Below the pieces are notes generated by a model. It ran no database searches, was not told the DNA's origin, and worked only from the letters and a program-made list of their open reading frames with translations. The translations under genes and the position numbers were made by a program. Below are positions 36,831 through 46,198 of a DNA stretch of 64,000 bases, in pieces. Source of the DNA: Pantoea sp. RIT-PI-b (GTDB taxonomy: Bacteria; Pseudomonadota; Gammaproteobacteria; Enterobacterales; Enterobacteriaceae); NCBI RefSeq assembly GCF_001187905.1, contig NZ_LGIS01000015.1:62001-126000 (forward strand), read 5' to 3'. Position 1 is the stretch's first letter, and the number at the start of each line of letters is the position of its first letter.

Positions 36831-36856
36831 AACGGGTGCCGCGGCACCCGTTTTTG
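36831..36856. terminator. Bidirectional terminator between zapB and rraA
   Basis: AACGGGTGCC pairs with GGCACCCGTT and is followed by T residues after zapB, with A residues on the other side for rraA. Confidence 0.85.
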
Positions 36857-36863
36857 TTGCGGC

Positions 36864-37349
36864 TTACTCGATGTCGAGTGCGTCTTCAGACAGGATAATG
36901 CCGGTATTGTCGGCATACAGATGGTCGCCAGAGAAGAAAGTCACGCCGCCAAAGTTAACGCGTACGTCACTTTCGCCAATGCCTTCACCCGCTGCACCCA
37001 CCGGAATGGCTGCAATCGCCTGAATGCCGATTTCCAGCTCTTCAAGGTCGTCAACCTGACGCACCGAACCGTAAATCACAATGCCTTCCCACTCATTTTG
37101 CGCCGCCAGACTTGCCAGCTGAGCATCGACCAGGGCGCGACGAACGGAACCGCCGCCATCCACCAGCAATACGCGACCCCGACCGTTCTCTTCCAGCAAA
37201 TCGTAAAGTAAGCCGTTATCTTCGAAGCATTTCACCGTGGTGATTTGACCACCGAATGAACTGCGTCCACCAAAGTTCGAAAAAAGCGGTTCAACAACGT
37301 TCACAGCTTCGTGGTAGATGTCACAGAGTTCAGATGTATCGTATTTCAT
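36864..37349 (-). CDS. rraA: Regulator of ribonuclease E activity A
   Basis: A 161-residue trimeric protein that binds RNase E and inhibits mRNA decay. Sequence blocks [48 protein letters not shown] and [19 protein letters not shown] match E. coli RraA of the same length. In E. coli menA lies between rraA and hslU, but here only 153 bp separate them. Confidence 0.97.
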   Translation of the reverse strand: MKYDTSELCDIYHEAVNVVEPLFSNFGGRSSFGGQITTVKCFEDNGLLYDLLEENGRGRVLLVDGGGSVRRALVDAQLASLAAQNEWEGIVIYGSVRQVDDLEELEIGIQAIAAIPVGAAGEGIGESDVRVNFGGVTFFSGDHLYADNTGIILSEDALDIE

Positions 37350-37456
37350 GAGGGTTTTCGTCTGTTTGCCACAGGAGCGCTAAGTATATCGCTATCTGGC
37401 GATTGTTGGCAAAATCATCAGCCGCCAAAAAAAGCGCTGCATCAATATCCTGCGTA

Positions 37457-37483
37457 AAAAAAGCCCGGCGCAGTGGCCGGGCG
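37457..37483 (-). terminator. Intrinsic terminator of the hslVU operon
   Basis: On the minus strand GCCCGGC and GCCGGGC form a 7-bp stem with a 6-nt loop, followed by seven T. It lies 20 bp after the hslU stop. Confidence 0.85.
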
Positions 37484-37502
37484 GGGATATCGCAGACGAA
37501 GC

Positions 37503-38840
37503 TTACAGAATGAAGCGGCTGAGGTCTTCGTCGGCCACCAGCTCATCCAGATGCTTACCAACGTACTCGGCATCGATAGTGATCGACTCACCGTTACGAT
37601 CGCTGGCGTCATAGGAGATATCTTCCATCAGACGCTCCAGCACGGTATGCAGACGACGTGCACCGATGTTTTCGGTGGTTTCGTTTACCTGCCATGCGGC
37701 TTCAGCGATACGACGCACCGCATCGTCCGTGAAGTCGATGTTGACCCCTTCGGTGCCCATCAGCGCTTTGTACTGCACGGTAACCGAGGCGTTTGGCTCG
37801 GTCAGAATGCGTTCGAAGTCATTGACGGTCAGCGCCTGCAGCTCAACGCGAATCGGCAGACGGCCCTGCAGCTCGGGAATCAAATCGGAAGGGCTAGCCA
37901 CCTGGAACGCGCCGGAAGCGATAAACAGGATGTGGTCGGTTTTCACCATGCCGTGCTTGGTGGACACGGTGCAGCCTTCAACCAGCGGCAGCAGGTCGCG
38001 CTGCACGCCTTCGCGTGACACGTCTGGACCGCCTGCATTCTGGCCGCCGCGCTTACAGATTTTGTCGATTTCGTCGATGAACACGATACCGTGCTGCTCA
38101 ACCGCATCGATGGCGTCCTGCTTCAGCTCTTCAGGATTCACCAGCTTGGCCGCTTCTTCTTCAATCAGCAGCTTCATGGCTTCTTTGATTTTCAGCTTAC
38201 GCGGTTTCTGCTTCTGCCCACCGAGGTTCTGGAACATCGATTGCAGCTGGCTGGTCATCTCTTCCATGCCAGGAGGCGCCATGATTTCGACGCCGGCGGA
38301 GGAAGCGGCCAGATCGATCTCAATCTCTTTATCGTCCAGCTGGCCTTCGCGCAGTTTCTTGCGGAATGACTGACGCGCTGCCGAGGGCTCAGCCGCTTGC
38401 TCAGCCTGGCCCCAGTTGTTTTTCGCGGGCGGGATCAGCACATCGAGGATGCGCTCTTCCGCCATCTCTTCAGCGCGGTATTTGTTCTTCTCAATCGCCT
38501 GGCTGCGCACCATCTTGATGGCAGAATCGGTCAGATCGCGAATGATGGAATCAACCTCTTTACCGACGTAACCGACTTCGGTGAATTTGGTGGCTTCTAC
38601 TTTGATGAACGGTGCGTTAGCCAGCTTGGCTAAGCGACGGGCGATTTCGGTTTTACCGACGCCGGTAGGACCAATCATCAGAATGTTCTTTGGCGTTACT
38701 TCGTGGCGCAGCTCTTCGTCGAGCTGCATACGGCGCCAGCGGTTACGCAGGGCGATCGCGACCGCCTTTTTTGCGCCATCCTGGCCGATAATAAAGCGGT
38801 TAAGCTCGCTGACAATCTCGCGTGGAGTCATCTCGGACAT
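37503..38840 (-). CDS. hslU: ATPase subunit of the HslVU (ClpQY) protease
   Basis: A 445-residue AAA+ unfoldase that forms a hexamer on the HslV peptidase. Walker A is [14 protein letters not shown] (about 57-70), Walker [13 protein letters not shown], and the pore loop and sensor regions follow. The intermediate domain lies at about 110-240. The C-terminus EDLSRFIL inserts between HslV subunits to activate them. E. coli HslU has 443 residues. Eleven bp separate it from hslV upstream. Confidence 0.98.
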   Translation of the reverse strand: MSEMTPREIVSELNRFIIGQDGAKKAVAIALRNRWRRMQLDEELRHEVTPKNILMIGPTGVGKTEIARRLAKLANAPFIKVEATKFTEVGYVGKEVDSIIRDLTDSAIKMVRSQAIEKNKYRAEEMAEERILDVLIPPAKNNWGQAEQAAEPSAARQSFRKKLREGQLDDKEIEIDLAASSAGVEIMAPPGMEEMTSQLQSMFQNLGGQKQKPRKLKIKEAMKLLIEEEAAKLVNPEELKQDAIDAVEQHGIVFIDEIDKICKRGGQNAGGPDVSREGVQRDLLPLVEGCTVSTKHGMVKTDHILFIASGAFQVASPSDLIPELQGRLPIRVELQALTVNDFERILTEPNASVTVQYKALMGTEGVNIDFTDDAVRRIAEAAWQVNETTENIGARRLHTVLERLMEDISYDASDRNGESITIDAEYVGKHLDELVADEDLSRFIL

Positions 38841-38851
38841 GATTTTGATCC

Positions 38852-39382
38852 TTACGCCTTAGACGGTAATGCTTCGATGTTGATGTTGTGGTTGGTGTAG
38901 ATACAGATATCGCCGGCGATGTTCAGCGCCTTCTCCACAATATCTTGTGCACCAATGTCCGTGTTCTCCAGCAGGGCGCGAGCCGCTGCCTGGGCGTAAG
39001 GCCCACCGGAACCAATAGCAATCAGGTCATTTTCCGGCTGGATAACGTCGCCGTTGCCGCTGATGATCAGCGAGGCGTTTTCATCAGCGACCGCCAGCAG
39101 CGCTTCAAGGCGACGCAGCATGCGATCGGTACGCCAATCTTTTGCCAGTTCGACCGCCGCTTTCACCAGATGACCCTGGTGCATCTCCAGCTTGCGCTCA
39201 AACAGTTCAAACAGGGTGAAGGCATCTGCGGTACCGCCAGCAAAACCGGCGATCACTTTATCGTTGTAAAGACGACGGACTTTTTTGACATTGCCTTTCA
39301 TTACGGTATTGCCGAGCGTAGCCTGGCCATCACCGCCAATCACTACCTGGCCGTTGCGTCGTACACTTACTATTGTTGTCAC
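38852..39382 (-). CDS. hslV: Peptidase subunit of the HslVU protease
   Basis: A 176-residue threonine peptidase of the proteasome-beta fold. After removal of Met the N-terminal Thr is the nucleophile (TTIVSVRR), with the conserved K in [14 protein letters not shown]. Length equals E. coli HslV. It is the first gene of hslVU. A near-perfect sigma-32 promoter and a 5' UTR hairpin precede it, fitting heat-shock control. Confidence 0.98.
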   Translation of the reverse strand: MTTIVSVRRNGQVVIGGDGQATLGNTVMKGNVKKVRRLYNDKVIAGFAGGTADAFTLFELFERKLEMHQGHLVKAAVELAKDWRTDRMLRRLEALLAVADENASLIISGNGDVIQPENDLIAIGSGGPYAQAAARALLENTDIGAQDIVEKALNIAGDICIYTNHNINIEALPSKA

Positions 39383-39412
39383 GGGCAGACCCCTTGTTGC
39401 AGTAGAAAAGGA

Positions 39413-39435
39413 ACTCCGCGCACTCGGCGCGGAGT
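39413..39435 (-). promoter_or_regulatory. 5' UTR stem-loop of hslVU mRNA
   Basis: A 9-bp stem (ACTCCGCGC/GCGCGGAGT) with a 5-nt loop starts a few bases after the expected transcription start. E. coli hslVU carries a stabilising stem-loop at this place. It might also end ftsN transcripts, since pyrimidines with a TTTT follow. Confidence 0.65.
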
Positions 39436-39448
39436 ATCATGCAACCAG

Positions 39449-39476
39449 ATATGGGGCAGGATTGGGGAGTTTCAAC
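39449..39476 (-). promoter_or_regulatory. Sigma-32 heat-shock promoter of hslVU
   Basis: On the minus strand the -35 GTTGAAA, a 13-bp spacer and the -10 CCCCATAT match the sigma-32 consensus (CTTGAAA, 13-17 bp, CCCCATnT) at all but the first base. It lies between the ftsN stop and hslV. Confidence 0.88.
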
Positions 39477-39487
39477 CCCTAAAGAAT

Positions 39488-40372
39488 TTAAGGTAAGGCG
39501 AGGGGAATACAGCTTCCGTGGCCGGAGCTGTGTAAGCGTTTTACCGTGCTGTCCGCGCTGCTGCGATCTTTGAACGGCCCGATCACCACGCGATTCCAGC
39601 CACCGCCGGTCGTAATACGGCTCTCAAATCCTTCAAATGCCAGACCAGCGCGCACGGATTCCGCCTGATCGGTGCCTTTGAACGAACCACACTGCACCAT
39701 CCAGCGCTGCGAAGAGGCTTTCTCTTCCGCTTTCGCTTTGGCGGTTTCCTGCGGCTTAGTCTGCTGCGTTGGCTCGCGCGTGATCGGCGCAGCCTGCTGC
39801 TGTTGCTGCTGACGCACGGCCTGTTGTTGCTGTTGCTGTTGCTGGCGCTGTAGCTGCTGCTGACGTTGCAACTGTTGCTGCTGTTGCTGCTGTTGCTGCA
39901 CCTGCTGACGCTGCAGCGTCTGCTGGCGCTGTGCCGGGGTTTGTTCGTTCCACGGTACTTCGTTCAGCTGCGTAGGCTGCTGGCGCATATCGGCCTGCAT
40001 CTGCTCCAGCAGCTGGCGCTGTTCATCGGTCAACTGGGTTTGTGATTGCACGCCACCCGCTGAAGGCTCAGTCGGCGACGGAACGGTAATCTGGCGATTT
40101 TCCAGCTCTTTGATGTACTTCCAGCGCTCTTCCGGCTTCGGCGGCAAGCCGTTACCGTTAGCTTTGTGATTGGGAATGACTTCAATCTCTTCTTTCTTAT
40201 GATGCGAGATGAACCATAAACCACCGGCAAAGGTGACCAGCACGGCCGCGGCCAGTACCATCATGAGCTTTGAAGTGCCTGAGCCGCCTTTGCTTTTCTT
40301 GCTGCGGCTGGCGGGTTTTTTGCGACGCGTCCCTGTTGAACGCCCGCGGCCTACATAATCTTTCTGTGCCAC
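39488..40372 (-). CDS. ftsN: Cell-division protein FtsN, Q-rich linker
   Basis: A 294-residue late divisome protein that activates septal peptidoglycan synthesis. It has a basic cytoplasmic tail (VAQKDYVGRG), one membrane segment (about 35-56), a juxtamembrane region with PPKPEERWKYIKELE, and a C-terminal SPOR domain (WMVQCGSFKGTDQAESVRA to the end). The linker contains glutamine runs of 9, 8 and 6. E. coli FtsN has 319 residues and starts with GTG; the aligned GTG here is 40372. An ATG 39 bp upstream is possible but has no good ribosome site. Confidence 0.93.
   Translation of the reverse strand: MAQKDYVGRGRSTGTRRKKPASRSKKSKGGSGTSKLMMVLAAAVLVTFAGGLWFISHHKKEEIEVIPNHKANGNGLPPKPEERWKYIKELENRQITVPSPTEPSAGGVQSQTQLTDEQRQLLEQMQADMRQQPTQLNEVPWNEQTPAQRQQTLQRQQVQQQQQQQQQLQRQQQLQRQQQQQQQQAVRQQQQQQAAPITREPTQQTKPQETAKAKAEEKASSQRWMVQCGSFKGTDQAESVRAGLAFEGFESRITTGGGWNRVVIGPFKDRSSADSTVKRLHSSGHGSCIPLALP
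39794..39908 (-). repeat. CAG/CAA codon repeat in ftsN (polyglutamine linker)
   Basis: Tandem CAG and CAA codons encode glutamine runs of 9, 8 and 6 separated by short L/R/A/V spacers. Length variation by strand slippage is likely between strains and would keep the frame. Confidence 0.9.
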
Positions 40373-40523
40373 TTTCGTTCTGATACCCTTCAAAAAAATG
40401 CCAATGGGCATGTAAATGTGCTGTTAATTGCCCGGCAATGAATGCGCCATGTTACGCAAGGGCTGGAACTTTGACCAGCACAGTCTGCCTTCAGAATCCG
40501 CTGAAAATGCAGGCGTCAGTCGG

Positions 40524-41561
40524 TTATTTTTCACGTTTTGCTGCCGGTGCCGTGCTGCCGCGCACGCGCAATTCCGCATCCAGCAGGCGCGAACCGTTAT
40601 TCACGCGTTTGCCCTGCAGCTCATCGAGTAATAACAGCATGGCCTCACGACCAATCGCAAAGCGCGGCTGCGCCACGGTGGTCAGCGGCGGATCGTAGTA
40701 TTGCGCCAGCTCGATATCATCGAACCCCACTACCGACAGATCCTGCGGAATCCGCATGCCAAGTTTACGCGCCTGATTCATGGCACCTAGCGCCATCAGA
40801 TCGCTATGGCAAAAAATCGCTTTCGGCGGCTGCGGTAAACTCATCAACTGCTTAAGCGCATTGGCACCGGCTTCAAAGGTGAAGTCGCCGTGCACAATCA
40901 TGGTCGGATCGATGGCGATACTGCTGCGGCGCAGCGCCTGAATGTAGCCCTGCAACCGATACTGGCTCAGCGGAATATGCTCTGGCCCGGTGATGCAGGC
41001 AATTTGGCGATGGCCGAGCTGCAGCAGATGATTCACCGCTTCAAATGCCGCCGTCAGGTTATCGATATGGACCGTTGGCAACGCCATCTCTGGCGCAAAT
41101 TCGTTACCCATTACCATTGGCGGCAGGTTGCGCTGATCTTCAATTCCGGCGTCAAACGGCAGCTGCGAACCCAACAGCACCATGCCGTCGATCTGCCGCG
41201 TCAGCATTAAATTCAGGAAGGTTTTCTCCTGTTTATTCTGATGCGCGCAGTCGCCAATCAATACCAAATAACCTTCATGCGCAGCGGTAACTTCCACGCC
41301 GCGAATGATCTCACTGAAGAAGGGATCACAGATATCCGGCACAATCACCAGAATGGTTTGTGTTTCACCCCGTTTGGCATTGCGCGCCAAACCGTGCGGC
41401 GCATACCCCACGGCCAGCACCGCTTTTTCGACTTTGAGACGGGTGGCGGCCGAGACTTTTTCTGGATTCATCAACGCACGTGAAACCGTGGCGGTTGAAA
41501 CGCCGGCTTTCTCGGCCACATCTTTCATGGTGGCAGCGGTTGAGGGTTGCTTCTGGTCCAA
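40524..41561 (-). CDS. cytR: LacI-family repressor CytR
   Basis: A 345-residue LacI-family regulator of nucleoside uptake and catabolism that acts together with CRP and is induced by cytidine. The N-terminal helix-turn-helix TMKDVAEKAGVSTATVSRAL (about 11-30) and the effector domain (ILVIVPDICDPFFSEIIRGVE, VGFDDIELAQYYDPPLTTV) match E. coli CytR (341 residues). Position between priA and ftsN is as in E. coli, which separates it from the island's own LacI protein. Confidence 0.95.
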   Translation of the reverse strand: MDQKQPSTAATMKDVAEKAGVSTATVSRALMNPEKVSAATRLKVEKAVLAVGYAPHGLARNAKRGETQTILVIVPDICDPFFSEIIRGVEVTAAHEGYLVLIGDCAHQNKQEKTFLNLMLTRQIDGMVLLGSQLPFDAGIEDQRNLPPMVMGNEFAPEMALPTVHIDNLTAAFEAVNHLLQLGHRQIACITGPEHIPLSQYRLQGYIQALRRSSIAIDPTMIVHGDFTFEAGANALKQLMSLPQPPKAIFCHSDLMALGAMNQARKLGMRIPQDLSVVGFDDIELAQYYDPPLTTVAQPRFAIGREAMLLLLDELQGKRVNNGSRLLDAELRVRGSTAPAAKREK

Positions 41562-41727
41562 CGTATAACTCCTGACGCGGTACAGCGCATTGATTTACAG
41601 AGATTGCCGGGCTTTAACCGGGTCGGCACTATTGTTAACCGAAGGTCGCGGCGGGTTGTTACTTAATTTGCATAAAAATTGTGACTTGTGCGACTTTTTT
41701 CGATCTGGCTCGCAGATGTGGCGCGGC

Positions 41728-43995
<2,268 letters not shown>

Positions 43996-44005
43996 TTACG
44001 GTGGT

Positions 44006-44034
44006 TTGCTAAAAGTGGTTAATTTCTGTATACT
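44006..44034 (+). promoter_or_regulatory. Sigma-70 promoter of rpmE
   Basis: TTGCTA and TATACT are separated by exactly 17 bp, a near-consensus sigma-70 promoter. A leader of about 110 nt would follow before the rpmE start. Confidence 0.75.
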
Positions 44035-44092
44035 ATGCCGCCTTCGATGAGATCGCTTGTCGGAGCATACACTTAATGTTCAATCGCGTGTG

Positions 44093-44117
44093 GTGCTGTG
44101 CAGGCTGAGCCTGGCAC
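44093..44117 (+). promoter_or_regulatory. Structured leader hairpin upstream of rpmE
   Basis: CAGGCT-G-AGCCTG is a near-perfect inverted repeat flanked by GTGC and GCAC, giving a bulged hairpin in the rpmE 5' UTR. Gammaproteobacterial L31 leaders have been proposed as autoregulatory sites where L31 binds its own mRNA. I see only the hairpin, so the assignment is tentative. Confidence 0.45.
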
Positions 44118-44150
44118 GGAGAGCGACACGGCCTTTTATGAGGTTCTCCC

Positions 44151-44366
44151 ATGAAACAAGGTATTCACCCTAAGTACGAAGCAGTAACCATGACTTGCTC
44201 TTGCGGTAACGTGATCAACACCCGTTCAACCATGGCTTCTGGTCTGAACCTGGACGTGTGCGGCAAATGCCACCCGTTCTACACTGGTAAGCAGCGTATT
44301 GCTGACACCGGTGGCCGTGTAGATCGCTTCAACAAGCGTTTCAGCGTGCCAGCAAGCAAGAAATAA
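44151..44366 (+). CDS. rpmE: 50S ribosomal protein L31 (zinc-binding type)
   Basis: A 71-residue ribosomal protein bridging the subunits. The four cysteines CSCGN...CGKC are present, marking the zinc-containing C+ form, the one replaced by the zinc-free YkgM paralogue under zinc shortage in E. coli. HPFYTGKQR and [11 protein letters not shown] are conserved. E. coli RpmE has 70 residues. A strong promoter, a structured leader and a shared terminator frame it. Confidence 0.98.
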   Translation: MKQGIHPKYEAVTMTCSCGNVINTRSTMASGLNLDVCGKCHPFYTGKQRIADTGGRVDRFNKRFSVPASKK

Positions 44367-44404
44367 GATTATTTGCCGTCGAATCTTCGCGATTCGGATG
44401 CAAG

Positions 44405-44433
44405 AAAAAACCCAGCCTCGGCTGGGTTTTTTT
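44405..44433. terminator. Bidirectional terminator between rpmE and metJ
   Basis: CCCAGC pairs with GCTGGG over a 4-nt loop, with an A run on the left and a T run on the right, so it works in both directions. Confidence 0.9.
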
Positions 44434-44443
44434 ATTTCTGGCT

Positions 44444-44761
44444 TCAGTATTCCCAGCTATCGGGATCGATGCCCATCTCGCGCATAATCTGTTTCGCTTC
44501 TTCCGGAATCTCATCGCTGCGCTCTTTACGCAGATCGACATCGTTCGGCAGAGGCTGCCCGGTGAAAGCATGCAAAAAGGCTTCACACAGCAGTTCGCTG
44601 TTGGTGGCGTGACGCAGGTTATTCACCTGACGGCGGGTGCGCTCGTCAGTTAAAATCTTCAGCACTTTCAGCGGGATAGAAACTGTGATTTTCTTGACCT
44701 GCTCGCTCTTCTTGCCATGTTCAGCGTAAGGGCTGATATATTCGCCGTTCCATTCAGCCAT
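44444..44761 (-). CDS. metJ: Methionine repressor MetJ
   Basis: A 105-residue ribbon-helix-helix repressor that binds tandem 8-bp met boxes with S-adenosylmethionine as corepressor. The DNA-contacting strand [18 protein letters not shown] and the block [20 protein letters not shown] match E. coli MetJ of the same length. It is divergent from metB, and the shared 274-bp gap holds met boxes, so it regulates itself and metBL. Confidence 0.98.
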   Translation of the reverse strand: MAEWNGEYISPYAEHGKKSEQVKKITVSIPLKVLKILTDERTRRQVNNLRHATNSELLCEAFLHAFTGQPLPNDVDLRKERSDEIPEEAKQIMREMGIDPDSWEY

Positions 44762-44949
44762 GGGTTACCTTAATCAATAAAAGTTGAATATGGGGAAATC
44801 CGTTGATTATGCCCGATTTTTCGATGCCTGACCCCTTAAACCGCAGGTTTTATGCTTGAGCACCGCTTCTGAAAAGGAAAGCGCGCTGAACACCAGGCGA
44901 TGACGGACAATTTTAGCGGTTATTGATGATTTGCTCAATCTATACGCAA

Positions 44950-44981
44950 AGACATTTAGATGTCCAGATGTATTGACGTCT
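44950..44981. promoter_or_regulatory. Four tandem MetJ boxes between metJ and metB
   Basis: Consecutive octamers AGACATTT, AGATGTCC, AGATGTAT and TGACGTCT all resemble the met-box consensus AGACGTCT and are laid end to end. The two middle boxes are the same as I recall from the E. coli metJ-metB region. A degenerate fifth box may precede them. Confidence 0.88.
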
Positions 44982-45035
44982 ATGCGCTGAATGTTATGCT
45001 GTTGCTCTTCTTTTTCTTCAGGAACAGTAGGCACC

Positions 45036-46196
45036 ATGACGCGCAAACAGGCAACCATCGCAGTACGCAGCGGTTTGAATGATGACGAGCAATATGGCTG
45101 CGTTGTCCCACCGATTCATCTCTCCAGCACCTATAACTTTCTCGACTTCAACGAGCCGCGTGCGCACGACTATTCACGTCGCGGCAACCCAACGCGTGAT
45201 GTGGTTCAGCGCGCACTGGCGGAGTTAGAAGGGGGTGCAGGCGCGGTATTAACCAATACCGGCATGTCAGCGATTCATCTGGTGACCACTGTGTTCCTGA
45301 AGCCGGGCGATTTGCTGGTGGCACCGCACGATTGCTACGGCGGCAGCTATCGCCTATTCGATAGCCTGAGCAAGCGCGGTGCCTATCGCGTGAAGTTTGT
45401 CGATCAGGGCGATAAAGCCGCGTTGGCTGCTGCATTAGCTGAAAAGCCAAAGCTGGTGCTGGTCGAAAGCCCAAGTAATCCGCTGCTGCGCGTGGTTGAT
45501 ATCGCCAGCATTTGTGCTGCCGCGCGCGAAGCCGGCGCCATTAGCGTGGTGGACAACACCTTCCTCAGCCCGGCGTTGCAAAACCCGCTGGCGCTAGGCG
45601 CCGATCTGGTTGTTCACTCCTGCACCAAATACCTGAACGGCCACTCTGATGTGGTGGCAGGTGCGGTGATCTCGAAAGATGCGGAGATGGCCAGCGAAAT
45701 GGCGTGGTGGGCGAATAATATTGGTGTAACCGGCGCAGCGTTTGATAGCTACCTGCTGCTGCGCGGTTTACGCACGCTGTCACCGCGCATCGCGGCAGCG
45801 CAACGTAATGCATTGGCGATAGTTGATTACCTGAAGCAACAACCGCTGGTGAAAAAACTGTATCATCCGTCTCTGCCGGAAAATGCCGGACATGAGTTTG
45901 CGGTACGTCAGCAGCGCGGTTTTGGCGCGATGTTGAGTTTCGAAATCGATGCCGATGAGGCTCGTCTGCGCCGCTTCCTGAAAGCGCTGCAGCTGTTTAC
46001 GCTGGCTGAATCACTCGGCGGCGTAGAGAGTTTGATTTCGCATACCGCGACCATGACGCATGCGGGCATGTCTGCAGAAGCACGCGCGGCAGCGGGAATT
46101 TCTGACACACTGCTGCGTATTTCTGTTGGGATTGAAGATCACGAAGATTTAATCGCCGATCTGGATAATGCATTCCGGATCGCAGCCGAGGGGTAA
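45036..46196 (+). CDS. metB: Cystathionine gamma-synthase
   Basis: A 386-residue PLP enzyme making cystathionine from O-succinylhomoserine and cysteine. The N-terminus MTRKQATIAVRSGLNDDEQY matches E. coli MetB, which fixes the start at 45036. The PLP lysine is in HSCTKYLNGHSDVVAG. The end SLGGVESLISHTATMTHA is typical of the Cys/Met metabolism PLP family. The length equals E. coli MetB. metL begins 2 bp after its stop, so metBL is an operon under MetJ. Confidence 0.98.
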   Translation: MTRKQATIAVRSGLNDDEQYGCVVPPIHLSSTYNFLDFNEPRAHDYSRRGNPTRDVVQRALAELEGGAGAVLTNTGMSAIHLVTTVFLKPGDLLVAPHDCYGGSYRLFDSLSKRGAYRVKFVDQGDKAALAAALAEKPKLVLVESPSNPLLRVVDIASICAAAREAGAISVVDNTFLSPALQNPLALGADLVVHSCTKYLNGHSDVVAGAVISKDAEMASEMAWWANNIGVTGAAFDSYLLLRGLRTLSPRIAAAQRNALAIVDYLKQQPLVKKLYHPSLPENAGHEFAVRQQRGFGAMLSFEIDADEARLRRFLKALQLFTLAESLGGVESLISHTATMTHAGMSAEARAAAGISDTLLRISVGIEDHEDLIADLDNAFRIAAEG

Positions 46197-46198
46197 CC

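Noticed and set aside
37666..38373. 235-codon plus-strand frame inside hslU
   Set aside because: Serine-rich shadow of the hslU coding sequence with no start signal.
39794..39908. CRISPR-like or satellite repeat
   Set aside because: The units are CAG/CAA codons in frame inside ftsN, with no spacers of unique sequence.
44762..45035. SAM riboswitch upstream of metB
   Set aside because: The gap is explained by tandem MetJ boxes, the usual control in Enterobacterales; no riboswitch-like structure was apparent.
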